Source of the DNA: Membranipora membranacea
Lineage: Eukaryota; Bryozoa; Gymnolaemata; Cheilostomatida; Membraniporidae
Length of the DNA: 64,000 bases
Direction of reading: 5' to 3'
Assembly (NCBI GenBank): GCA_914767715.1
Contig: OU612069.1
Coordinates: forward strand, 17,667,387-17,731,386
Below are positions 52,554-64,000 of this stretch, one piece after another; position 1 is the first letter of the stretch; each line of letters opens with the position of its first letter. The translations under genes were made by a program, and so were the position numbers. Under the pieces are notes generated by a model. It was given only the letters and a program-made list of their open reading frames with translations. It was not told the origin of the DNA and searched no databases.

Positions 52554-52607
52554 GGGTGGTGTAGTAGTTCGCATGAGAGTTTCAAGTTAGAATCCTGGTC
52601 ACTACCC
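52554..52607 (+). repeat. tRNA-like module, shortened, probable SINE head
   Basis: GGGTGGT at 52554-52560 pairs with ACTACCC at 52601-52607. Between them are a D-arm-like stretch GTAGTAGTTCGCATGAG and a B-box-like GTTAGAATCC. At 54 nt it has lost the anticodon arm. Confidence 0.5.
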
Positions 52608-55425
52608 ATGCTGTTTGTGGAGGTGAGCTCTTCGTATAGAACCACACAGGGGTTCTCTTAATAGATTTGTCAAATCTCATTCGACATAATGTCAGCATAT
52701 TCTCATTTGCCGGAAGAAAAAAAAATGGTGAACTGTGAATGCTCATTAAATTTTCTCAATTGTACCATTTGAATCTCTTCAGGACTCATATGCATTCTAG
52801 TTTGGACTTCGAATTTGAAGAGTTGAAGCTTTCTACATGCTGCAATCTTGGGACGACACAAACCCTGTCAATAATCAACAAACCTGAAAAAAGCAATCTC
52901 CTGATTTCTGTGGAAGTCTGGCTTCTTGTCTACAATGCTATTTTAGATATAAAAAAGGAAATGGTCTTTGCAGGCTGAAGCCATTTTGATGATATGATGA
53001 AAATATATTTTAGAATTGGCATGCTATGAGGCAGCTATGAACAAGAGCCAACTTCCAAGCCTACACATGTTATGTAAAATAGGCTTCAGTTTTCTATCAT
53101 AAAAGTTCTGCTCATTGAATATGTCATGAAATTTATCAAAACGTAATTTGTAACTTTGTAACAAAAATATGGATTACAGTTCAAAGTTTAAGTTAGAAAC
53201 ACCCTTGCGATCATAACAGAGGAAATGCATTCAGTATCTGAGTATTTCAATATTTGAATGGAATCGCAAGCGTCCAATGATAACAACCTAGTACGCTTAT
53301 ATTCGCTAATCAAAGTGAATCGCCAGTGTGTACCACCGAAATCCTACGGATCTGCTAATACTTTCCAATTTTTCCATTGCATCCGTTGATTGAATATGAA
53401 AGATAATCAAGCATAATTTTTTTTAAATGTCTTTCATATTTCAACAGATGCTATCCGTATGTATGTATAGTATGCATAGTCTACAGTGGAAGAAATATCA
53501 TATATCGACTCTTTCCTATTACTATCAATAAGAGAATGAATACAGCTTTGCAAAAGAGCACCATCTGAATTGAATAAGATAAGTTTAGTCGAATAAACTT
53601 TTTAGATCTTTGAACGCAATTGGTTTATAAAATGGGTCTGTTGACCACAAATTAATTTAAAGAATATGCGGAAAACTAGTACAGCGTGTACTAAACCTTG
53701 CGCATCCTGGACACAACGCAACATTTGGCAAACACTAAATAGAAAATAATTGAAAATAAAGGATATGTTGGTTTGATTTAAATTAATTGATGCCCTGTTT
53801 TCAAAGTTCTGCCGTTCTTGAGAGTCACAAAAATATGCAAATTAGAGGGCAACTTGTGTCACTAGGCAGAGTTAGCAAAAACTCAATTTTTTGCTTTCTC
53901 ATCCTGGTTGTGTTGAAGGTCACCTAATGAGATTAACAGGACGAAGGGCATGGAATCATAACTTATGTTGTTCTTCAATCATGGATAAAACTGCTCTATA
54001 TCGGTGAGCAAAAACAGCAAGGTCCTGATGAACGTAGTCTGTTTACGCAAGTGATCCAGATTTGGATGCCAAAAACTATGTTTATGGTAATTTTATAGGA
54101 CTACTCATGATGTCAAGTTGTCTGTATGTGTCCTGGTAAGTGGACAAGGTCGAGTTTAACATTGATTGAGTCACACTTAGTCCTTGGTCTTCTACGTAAA
54201 ACACGAGTCGATTGATTGTATGGTGGCGTTTTTCAAACGTCTAAAACTTTTGGAATGAGGTTAATTGTGTTATTGTGTAACAGATCTTTTTAGAAAGAGT
54301 AAGTCCATTTATGTTCTTTACAAGATAATGATGGTTGGATACTTAGTATTGTAGAATATTTCATTTCAGATCATCATTTGCCGTGAATTTATTATTTGAT
54401 TAAAACTCACTGAGAAATTGCCGCCCTGGTTTGATTGCCTCATTTCAGTTAACATCAACTAGAAAATTACCGCAATCTGCTACTAAACTACTGCAATTAA
54501 ATTGCTGGTGACCTGTGGAAGGGCAACATGAGTGCGATTTTGACAGTGACCTTCCAGGTTATGTGGACAATGATGGACCCAAACTAATTGATGTAGGAAC
54601 TGGGAAGAACATTCATTGAGTGAGTGAGTGAGTATTTAATAGCAATTTGCTTTCCGATGGTATATGTGGTTAGAGATAAGAGGCTTTTGAACATTTAGTG
54701 AACAGGGTAGATTATTTCTTCTCAGCAATAAATAATTAAAGCTCAGCAGTCGATTAGAAGATCTATGTGTACCACGGCCAGAAACCATAAACTGATGGTC
54801 CGTAGTTTTACAGACGGAAAAATAAAGGTAATGAAAATAAAATGGACATCACAATGATGACTAGCAAAGTTGGAATATTAATCCCCTCTTGGGAAAATAA
54901 CTTTAATCCTGAGTTTAAGAGATTTTACAGTCAAATATATGAGCCTTCATTATATAAGACAAACCAAGAATAACCATAATATTGGAATGATATAATATAT
55001 GTTATTAAACACAAAATCATTTTGGATAATAGTCCATCCTAAAAAGAAAAACTGAATTGCGAGAGGGCGGATAATAGAATTTCCTAATGGGAAAAACATT
55101 TTAAGACAGGTAATATTGGCAAAATACAGGCAAAATTGTTTTATGCGATGCCCAAACTCTCATAAATAATTATAATCAATCCCGAGGTTCTAAGGAAGAA
55201 TACTACTTCATATATTTGGGTTCTTAAACATAATAACCTAGCATAAAGATTGTTTAGGTTTGAGGTTTGTGTTGATGTAGGTCCGTTAGTCCCATAGACC
55301 ATAGTATTTTGTCTATGATTAGTCCTGTGCTTTACCAGAGAGTTCAAGTCCCCAAGTGACGACATCGTATATGATAGCAAAATTAAAGTAAACTATGACC
55401 AGATACTGTAGATGTATCTGGAAGG

Positions 55426-55635
55426 TGGACAACTTGACTGGAACCGCCAGATTTCTACAACAAAATTATAAAATACAGATGTATAAGATACAGTTTGATA
55501 GTTGATATTGACTATCAGATAAAAATGGGTAGACGTTAGAAAAGAATCTGTCAAAAAAGGCAGACAACTTGACTGGAACCGCTAGATTTCTACAAAAGAA
55601 TTATAACATACAGTAAGACAGTTCGATAAAATACA
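55426..55635 (+). repeat. Direct repeat pair, about 135-bp spacing
   Basis: ACAACTTGACTGGAACCGC and the following ATTTCTACAA...ATTATAA...TACAG occur at about 55,428 and again at about 55,563 with some substitutions. Confidence 0.6.
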
Positions 55636-55727
55636 GCAAATGCTGGATAAGCATATATTAAAAAAAAATCTAAGTATGCATGTATGTATGTTATTTTGAT
55701 CCTTGTTCAGATATCCTCCTTGTGTAC

Positions 55728-55775
55728 GGATGTCATCACAGAGTAAGCATATATCCTTACTCTGTGATGACATCC
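55728..55775. repeat. Perfect 20-bp inverted repeat with 8-base loop
   Basis: Arms at 55728-55747 and 55756-55775. The right half shares 17 bases ending CTTACTCTGTG with the tip of the fold-back element at 11,439. Likely a minimal derivative of that family, with ATGTCAT/ATGACAT outside the tips. Confidence 0.7.
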
Positions 55776-58419
55776 GGGATCCTTAGTGATTAATTGATCA
55801 GCTCAGACAGATCTGGGTGTCACATATGTTACTTCCGGGATCCTCAATATTTATTTTCAGTTTATGTAAAACAAAAATCTGCCCTTTTTTGCAAACACGT
55901 AAAAGAAAAGCGGGAATTTCCAGGAGCGCTTTGGTCAACCAATTCATTGATTAACTTTTTTTTAATCCAGTAGGTGGTGAGAGTCGCATCCTAAAAACCT
56001 AAGGCAGTGATGCCTGGAGGAGTGCAACAACCTGTGAACATCATCAATCTGCACCTTTCAATTTCCAACTTTTGTCACCTACTGAGTACGGCAAGTGATT
56101 GATATTTTGATCCCAGTAACATGCATTGGGCCGTAGGTGTATCATTCCTAGAAAGGAAGACCACTCGCAAAAAATACTAAGTCACCCACAAGTATTTATT
56201 TGTTACAACAGGATAAATGTTTCAAATTTCTGGCATAACATCTGAAATAAAGGGTGTGTTTCATTGTGAGATGGTACAACAAGGACCTATTATGCTAATA
56301 ACCGCCAGAAAATAGCTTTGTCCCTGTTTGAAGGTGGCAATAAAATAGTGATTGAACACCATGTACTTATTTTATAATTTATTCATCTCCAAAAATAAAT
56401 TGTGACCTCATAATGAATTAGCAGAATGATGTAACAGATTAACTGTATCAGTGTCACAGAGATGGGATGGAGAACCTGATTTGATGTGTCACTATTATCG
56501 GTGACAGGAGGATCTAACCAGGAAACTGGACAAAGGTGCCAGTTACGATAATAAAGTCACACCTAGTGATGAGGGGTTTATGTCTGCACGCCCACTACAT
56601 GGGAATACATGAGACTATATTAGTCACTCTAAAAAAAATAGGCAACCATTTTGAATGAAATGGATACAGGCTAGAAAATCCCTACATGGGAACATGTTTA
56701 CAAAAATAAGCCTCCTTTATGAAAGAAGTGAACACAAAATCTATAAACCTGCTAATTTTAAATCTTGTTTTAATGGTCAGATATGTTTGGATTATTTAAT
56801 TTATTATAAGGATTACTACAGGAAGCAGGGAGGGTATACTGTGCTAAACAATGTACACAGGCTCACGTTGCAGGTGGAATATGTTAAAGATATAAATTTG
56901 CGGGATTTTTTAAAACTCTGTTCTTGCTGTTGGAATATCCGTATATCTCCCTGCGTTGAGGTTAGGACTAAATCCTTACAAAGAAAATGAATAGCCAATA
57001 TTCTCATAATCATCTTGTGCTAGGCTAATATCAACTAGAACAGCAAGGCTGATCCCTACCTGGCCTGCCCCGGAAGCGTGAAGCTTTCACAATAGAAAAA
57101 TTACACTATTGTGCACATGCACATAAGCCCAAAAATTCACATCTAGCTTATAGCTTACAACCATACTGACTCTCGTGATCTGACTGGGCATGTAGATCAC
57201 TGATAGACTAGGCTATCATTACCACAAAGCAGGTGTCGTAAGGCTAAGTATGCATCATGCGTGACTTGAATATGCGCATGTGCAAGAACAATGAGTTTAT
57301 TTTGGGTTCTGATTGCAACTTTGGAAAGGGGAAATGGGATATCCCCTGCATGAACTGTGAATCAAAAGCAGCTAATAATGACAGGCGAGGATAACTATTA
57401 AGAACAAATCCGCACACTTTGGGGAGTATGTCACCAGAGCAGGTAGCCAATCAGATGGCTTCGGAATTCCGAGACTCAATTTTACAGAGATCAGCTCATG
57501 CCCAGTGCTGAGCATGCGCAGAATGACTTACAACTTAAATAAACTACAACTATCATTAGCTTTGACCAGTGTCAGCAGAGCTTTAGTCACCTATCTACTA
57601 GCGAAGCTAAACTCTAAAAATACAACTTACCGATATTTTTTTGAGGTGACTCTCCAAGTCATAGCACTGATATATATCCCTGTTAGAGCGTTAAGTAGTA
57701 AAGATACAACCCTTTCTAACATCTTCACAAAACTCTGTAAAGAAACAAAAGAAATAACTAACAATAAAACTCCGCAGATGAAATAAAGATTTGATGTGCA
57801 GGCGCTGATGCAATATCTGCATCATTCTAATAATTATCTTTACTCGTTATCTCTATTTGAATGCTCAACACAATTTCCATACATTAAGACGTTATTAAGA
57901 CTACCCAAAGTCTAATGCATGTTATAGTCAGGCAGTTACGTTATGATAAAATTGTGTGAGATTTGCGTTTCCAGTGATCTACTTGGCATGAATTATTGAT
58001 GGTGGAAAGAGGGCCTCCAACAATTTTCATAACCATGCAAAGCTGACATACCTTGATCATAAGTGATTGTCTGACAATAAAATGCGTTGGTCTTTGGGTA
58101 GTTTTTAAGGTTTACTGACTGTTGATGGATGTTTTAAAATACTCTTCATCATGGTTTTAAATTTCACTGCAAAAATTAGGAAACAGTAATATGGCAGTTT
58201 TCAATACTGGTACAATTGATGAAACCATTATGCAGCACCATCATCAAACAACTTTCTCTTTGTATAAAAAAAAAAATCAATCTCAACCTGTCAAAACTGA
58301 AATTGAGCGGCGTTGTTAACTGACAAACTTTTATTGCGCTCTGGGTAGTTCATTAAATTTTGCTTTTGCGGCCCAATCTGAACACCTACCGCAAATAAAT
58401 TGTGTAATTATGTGCAACA

Positions 58420-59105
58420 ATCTAATCAATTCCACATGGTAAAATTGAGGACCAGGGTTTGATAATATTACTCATTTTTATATAAAATACAATGAGTTCT
58501 GTTGTTGAATCAGACAGTTAGTATAGATAGGCAATGCCTAACTTTTTTTGAGTTGTATGACTTTGTCAGGTATATTGTAATGCGATGACTCTTTGGACCC
58601 TACCATATAGATTCCTGATGAAAGCAAAAGTCTTCGGGTTTTACCTGAATCAAGATGTCTTCAACCATTTTTTAGGGGGTCAGTTATTTTCTAGCCAGAT
58701 AGCTGTTGCAGAGCAACAGTAGGCTTTATTGGATCAACTGAGGGATATTAAAATATGTGGAAAGAATTATATGACCTGTCCTAGCTGGTACTGGCATCTC
58801 CAAAAAATTGTTTTCTTAAAGCTATCAAATCAGTCTGTCAGCTAGGACTCTGTCAGAAAATAACTTCTCTGTGTGAGGTAATAAAACTTTTCTCCCTTCT
58901 GGGGGGTCCCATAAATTATGGTACGATGGCTCGTTCTACCCCACCACAAACAATATTGTGTAATCATGAAAAAAAAACTACAACCTTTCAACACAGCGTA
59001 GTATCTGAGATTTTAGATTCAGTACAATTACTCACATAAATGTAAGTAAAATAAAATAAATTCTGTTGTTGAATCAGGCAGTAACTAAATAAAGATGTTG
59101 CTTAA
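58420..59105 (+). repeat. Decayed direct repeat
   Basis: TTCTGTTGTTGAATCAG followed by GCAGT/ACAGT and AT-rich sequence occurs near 58,497 and near 59,061, each preceded by ATTACTCA. The copies are diverged. Confidence 0.4.
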
Positions 59106-59452
59106 CAAGGTTTGAATTTTATGATTCAGTGCGCCCAGTAAAGAGAAAGAAAATGACTCAATCCATTTCAACACGATCCACCTAGTCATGCGTTCCCATG
59201 GCTATCTTAAGCGCCAGGTTGCAAGTCATCATGATGGGAGAGTAACGACAGGTAAGATAGAAAGTTATTCATAAATGATAGAAATTTATACGATTAATTT
59301 TCCTAATCCTTTCACCAGAATCAGCTCATAGGTTGCAAAAGTTACCACTGATGGTCAAGGTTGTTATGCTGTATTCCCTCAATTTGTATTGTCATAATTT
59401 AGTAAGCAATTTACTGAATAAGCGTCCTTGCTTTTAGATCTGACACCTAGAT

Positions 59453-59464
59453 GGGGGGGGGGGG
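59453..59464 (+). repeat. Run of 12 G
   Basis: Homopolymer in the non-array region. Confidence 0.9.
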
Positions 59465-59917
59465 AAGCATCTCAGAAATTAACATGGTCATCTTTTGATT
59501 CCACTCCTCTGATCCATGTATGAACCACGAGGGCCCCACCCTTACGTTAGTCATTTTACTGACATATTTAATTTGACCCATCAATATTTCAATACTGGGA
59601 TTTTCAATAGATAATATTCACCCTATGGGAGTAAATATTAGCTTGAGTTCATTTTAGCCAGTTATTCGGATGGGGGAGTACACATAAAATAACGAGGTCG
59701 AGAAAATTTCAAGCAAAAGTATTAACTTCACCTCCTGTGAATACTTTACTCATCTACGGATACCAAGAGCAAGTATGACCCAATTTGCCTGCATATGGAG
59801 TTGTCCTCCTTTTGACTGCCAGCAGCTCACCAGTATAATGGGTACGACTCGAAATACAGGAAAATCAGATCAAACTTGATCTTTGGGTAACCATTGATAT
59901 CATGAGTCATACTCTAC

Positions 59918-60120
59918 CTTAGGATTGGACATAGCTATTACAAACACCAGACCCAGAATACAGAGACTAGCCACACTTGATACAACCCTCTCCGTGGTTA
60001 CGTATCTGTTGATATCGAGGCATTTCCATTTATCTTTGGGCCAATGGGAGCTCAGCCATCCGTCCACTGAAAGAAGAATAAGGGGAGCAGTGTCATATAC
60101 AGTAGACACAACTGAGGGTG
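59918..60120 (-). CDS. Exon-like open frame with one membrane segment
   Basis: A minus-strand segment bounded by CCCACAG and CCTAAG|GTAGAG, open across 203 nt. It contains YVTTERVVSS and then a hydrophobic helix VASLCILGLVFVIAMS. Its phase does not join directly to the exon at 61,127, so it may belong to another gene or need an exon between. No family recognised. Confidence 0.25.
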
Positions 60121-61126
60121 CTGTGGGTTGGGACAATCAGGTCCGAGTCTAAAATTTAATGTTATATCTGAAATGAGGCCTATCTAATCTTATCTCTCCT
60201 CTATGGAAGTAGATACACCAGAAGGTTCTACAGGCTGGAACATTCCATCAACTTCAACTTCACCGTGTGTAGAAAACGAAATACATTGCAAATAGCCACC
60301 TTTCTAAAGGTGAGCGGTCGCGACAGGTCAAAGAGGAAGCAACTCCAAACTAGTGGAATTGGAGCAAACGTTTGCGAAGCAGAGCTTCTTCAATTGGCTC
60401 ACCAGGTTGCATTATGACATTATGAAGTTGTGAGGTTATGCGGTTATGACTTACTTGTATGACATACGATGGTACTGTTGACTAGATATGAGACAGTTAT
60501 ACTGATGATAATAAATATAGTGACAACATACGCTACCCAGTTATACTGTGGGTAATCCAACTCTATCATCTGTAATATGAGAAAAATATGTAAAGTAATT
60601 CGTTATATTCTGCCTAAATATTGTATTGGTATATATGTATTGTTTATTGTCTTATACAATATACTGCATAAGTATTGTATATTAGTGTGAAATATCACAC
60701 TAATATCACACTTTCCGTTTCTAAACAACTACTTGGTTCACATAAAGAGGTTCTTCAAAGGCACATAGGTTGTGGTGTGGGTAAAATTCAAAATCCTGAT
60801 ATCTTAAATTGGATGTTACTTAATCCAGTCAATTATTATACTGTAATGGACATTATAAACAATGTTGTATATATCATGCTGCATATTTTGGTAAGCGACA
60901 ATTTAAAATGCAAGGTGAGGGAGTTATCATGCAGTTGAGTTGAATTCTTTTGTTTGCTAGATAGCATTCTGATTTCATCTTTTCCAGTCTCAGGAAACTT
61001 GAAAGTGGAAGAAAGAGCTGGTGGATCAACAGATTTGTCCCAGGTGGTATGATGAACAAAAAAGACTAAGGGACAGAAAAGCATATTTCACAAATATCAG
61101 GCACAAGAATAAGACCATTAACATAC

Positions 61127-62720
61127 CTGTTTAAAAGGTATAGTTGAGATCTCTCCATTATGTTTTGCACTAGAAAAGGGAAAAGAAAAAAAATTGTTTA
61201 TATGGTTGGAGGTATATATGTCACACATGCTGAACAATAACCTAATTCAGAAAATCTTAATATAAGATCATGGGATAACAAGTACGGTGCAGAGAGACTC
61301 TTATCTCAGAGTTGATCAGCAAGTCCTACATCAATTTCAGTTCTATAGTAGCCATAATACAGCACAGCTCTAGCTATGCCAGTCTGAAAGTACCGATCAC
61401 TATGATGAATCCAAAACATTGAGGCATTTTCCAAATGATATTTTTGCCTATCTTATATCACGAGTAAAAGGAGTCGGTAGTGGATTTTGACTCACTGGAG
61501 TAAAGTGATGTTAGAAGGTACACAGGCTTCTATAGACTGAGTTACATTATCTCCTAACAGAGAAGACATAGCGGTAGATCCTGCTGCACATGAGTCAACT
61601 TGCGGGACGACGTCCAGCACAGCCCAACACCAGAATATATTTAGTAGTGTTACTGTTAGAATACCCAGTGTGCAGGCCATTCGAAATGAGCTAATCTGTA
61701 AAACAAGAACCGAATGTTAATTTTAAAGAAACTACTGAAATCCTCTACTGTGAAACTAATCCTGCCTAATATTGTGAGATATTGATGCAATTTCACCAAT
61801 GCATCAGAGAGAATTGGATGACCTGACAAAACAGTATCCTTCTCGAAAAGGTTCAGGCAACAGAGCAAGAAGCTGCATTTTAGGCAAACCATATTGAACT
61901 TCTAATCATTCCGCCATGAAATTTGTCAAACAAGTATGGCCTCTGAGGTTTAAGTTTGTTCAACCAGTTAGCAAGACCCGCTGATGTGAAATATGGGCAC
62001 ATTAGAGTGTGGAAAGCAAAGAAGGCAGAGGAGTAGTATATTCACATGAAGAAAGTTAGCCATTTTGTGTAGGGAAATTTGTGGCTTTCTTACAAACACT
62101 CAGCTAGCCTTTTTACCACATTATTTTTTCACTAGCTTAGATCAAAACAAAATCGTGAGACTCAGTCACGCACCTCACTCCAAAGAGGGGGTGGTGAAAT
62201 AGTTTGTGCCTTGAGGGTGGGGCCGCAAAGTTAGCACTAGTTTGCTCTCAGCTTGTAGGCAGGTCGGAGCACACCTGGGGAACCAACACGTATCAGTAGC
62301 CAGTGGACGGCAGTGGGATTGAAACCTACGCCATTCAGAACTTACATGCTGAAATTTGGCGCTCTAACCAACTGAGCAACCTCCTAGGATGGGGTTCATA
62401 CAATGTATTCCGACCTTAGCTGGTGGAACTTGCTCCTGGTCGCATTAAGTCACCCAAAAACTAGCTACACAAGACACTGGCTAGAATCTTCTTCTTTAGG
62501 ATATATAATTCTCTCACCTGTGTATGAGTATATTTGATTTTTGAGAAGCTGAAAGGCATGACAAAGGGTATACCTCCGAGTGCAACTGTACCCATCAGTA
62601 ACGGTCTCCCGATATATGCGAAATCATTCGTTATCCCATGGTTGATGTGTGAGCCAACTATGAATGCTATGATGACCTGTATAATGCAAAGAAATATTTG
62701 AACTCTGTTTAAATCCTTTG
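61127..62720 (-). CDS. Possible multi-pass membrane protein gene, three exons (partial)
   Basis: Three minus-strand segments with plausible splice sites form a continuous frame. Exon a (about 62720-62518) has two hydrophobic stretches, RVQIFLCIIQVIIAFIVG and LLMGTVALGGIPFVMPF, and ends CAG|GTGAG. Exon b (61695-61496) begins after TTTACAG with ISSFRMACTLGILTVTLL, a third membrane segment, then a Cys-containing loop with an NIT glycosylation motif, and ends CCA|GTGAGT. Exon c (61169-61127) is a short hydrophilic piece ending CAG|GTATGT. The order (two membrane helices, a third, a Cys-bearing loop) recalls MS4A/CD20-type four-pass proteins, but that likeness is weak. The start and the fourth helix were not found. 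The acceptor of exon a is weak, and an AG at 62,677-62,678 is an alternative. Confidence 0.35.
62315..62388 (-). repeat. tRNA-like module, probable SINE head
   Basis: On the minus strand, TTGCTCAGTTGGTTAGAGCG is an excellent A box and GGTTTCAATCCC a good B box, about 35 bases apart. The acceptor stem does not pair, so a tRNA-derived SINE is likelier than a functional tRNA. Confidence 0.55.
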
Positions 62721-62759
62721 CTTTCAGGAGGCAAATTATATAACCAACGGATGACACAT

Positions 62760-64000
62760 TTACAGCTTGATCCTAAAGGTTCTTGGGGTTATCTGTGATT
62801 ATACCAAGTGGAGAAAACTCCAATGCGCATCGTAGGGACTTAAAGGCCCAGCATGGGATCAACGACAAAAATTATAATTATAATACCAAATTGAAATCAG
62901 CTTTTTGAATGCTCTCATCATTAGTGGTTGGACATATTGAAATAAATAACATGCTAGAACTTCATATGAACAAAAAAAACATAATCTAAAACAGTTTCCT
63001 ACAACTAGGTTTGCAAAAGGCTGCTAGATTGTCTTCAAGACAATCATCTAATAGTTTAACCAAGGCCTGTCTCGACAGGCTTTGTTGGTAGGGAACACCC
63101 CCCGTCACCCCAACAACCAACAAAGTGTGTCAGGACACACTAACACTAAGGATAAGTACCGTAGCTAGTAGGAGAGAGCCTTTGAAGAAGGTAAGAATAC
63201 TGACTAGAGGGAGTACAAGCCACCGTGCAAATACCACAAGAAATGTCAGCACCCAACAGAAGACTGGTAGCACTTGGGTGATACTGCAATACAAATATAA
63301 AATGTTCATCCAATATATCCACGAAGAGTAAACGTCAGATGGGGTTGAGTTTAGCTAGTTTGGGGGTGACTTAATATTAGCTAGCATCAATCTGGCTAGC
63401 TATCAATAAATTTAAAACATGAGTAATAAGACGGCTTTATCATCCTGCAAATACACTACTCCACTAGGGTGGTATGTATGTGTAGCAGATTTGATGTACT
63501 TCTACAGCACTCTCAAGAGTAAGAGGCACAAAAATCCTATCTGATTCCAATTAAAATATGAAGAGTGGTTATGCAATGAAAAAATATTTGTTTCCATCTT
63601 AATACATATAAGTATTATCAATGAGAATCTCTGGTATTATATAGTAGATCTTGCCGGGTCAGACTAGAGTAGATAGAACAATCCGAGATTGGGATAGAGA
63701 GGTGTTAAAAGTGAGTGACACTCCTATATTAAACTGTTGTCACACTTGTGACAGTTGATGACACACAATCAGAAGACACACATGTTAACGTTGACATATT
63801 GGGGACAACAATGCGACAGTTGTGATGATTGGTCGAATTAATGAGTTATCTAACTCCTTGGTTGAACCACTCTCAGATATTTACACATCTAAACGTGTAT
63901 CCACGTCATTTACATGGATTTTGTAGGTAAGTTGCAAGTGTCAAATGTAGAAGGAGGAGGTGCACATAATGTTAGCATTCAAAACAACAAGGTACACACA
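62760..64000. other. Right end of the window, no gene seen
   Basis: Contains short hairpins: AGATTGTCTTCAAGACAATC (near 63,027), GCCTGTCTCGACAGGC (near 63,066), GTGTGTCAGGACACAC (near 63,125), and TGTCACACTTGTGACA (near 63,738). No convincing exon. Confidence 0.4.

Larger units (their letters stand above)
47110..59900. other. Flanking non-array sequence without a supported gene
   Basis: No homology to the array except the 185-bp repeat at 50,204. Contains the tRNA-like modules at 49,241 and 52,554, the palindrome at 55,728 and small repeats. The longest open frames (111 aa at 56,655, 93 aa at 57,505) lack recognisable domains or splice context. Confidence 0.5.

Noticed and set aside
56655-56990. 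111-aa open frame on the + strand
   Set aside because: No recognisable domain, no promoter or splice context and AT-driven composition; cannot be told from a chance frame.
57505-57786. 93-aa open frame on the + strand
   Set aside because: No recognisable domain or second copy; plausible chance frame.
60836-61084. Minus-strand 82-aa frame as a cytoplasmic tail exon of the putative membrane protein
   Set aside because: The reading phase after the nearest AG does not join to the exon at 61,127-61,169, so I could not support it.
1-64000. CRISPR arrays, prokaryotic operons, phage or viral genes
   Set aside because: No regularly spaced repeats, no dense gene packing, no viral proteins recognised; spliced animal genes dominate.

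Overview
The window is AT-rich, intron-rich animal DNA. Nuclear receptors, which occur only in animals, are its only confidently recognised protein genes. The species cannot be named from the sequence; an invertebrate is likely because the receptors match no vertebrate subfamily cleanly.

Layout. Positions 1 to about 47,005 are a head-to-tail array of a roughly 18.3-kb segment in three diverged copies: A (1 to ~18,480, entered part-way through), B (~18,480 to ~36,760) and C (~36,760 to ~47,005, cut short). Each copy carries one six-exon nuclear receptor gene on the + strand (7,697-12,137; 28,327-31,953; 43,339-47,029; predicted 522, 519 and 517 aa). All splice sites are GT-AG with matching phases, and each gene has a TATA plus double-CCAAT promoter. 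Each copy also carries, on the - strand 5.5-8.4 kb upstream, a decayed piece of a second, older receptor gene of the same family (its last exon, plus exon 5 in copy A). The ancestral unit was therefore probably a divergent pair of receptor genes, one of which is dying.

History. B and C share a 1.3-kb block upstream of the promoter that A lacks, and B and C are nearly identical through exon 5. From the middle of intron 5 through exon 6, however, C resembles A, so gene C is a mosaic made by unequal crossing-over or gene conversion. The array ends inside the last codons of gene C, where flanking DNA supplies a new C-terminus. Insertions present in only one copy (a 703-bp fold-back element in intron 5 of A, an 826-bp inverted-repeat element in B, a 185-bp dispersed repeat in C) and two deletions in C date from after the duplications.

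From 47,030 to 64,000 the sequence is mostly non-coding: three tRNA-like (SINE-type) modules, small repeats and palindromes, and near the right end on the - strand several exon-like segments that may belong to a four-pass membrane protein gene.

The receptors have a canonical two-finger DNA-binding domain (P-box as in COUP-TF, second finger more like oestrogen-type receptors), a recognisable helix 3-5 signature in the ligand-binding domain, and an unusual short tail without an obvious AF-2 motif.
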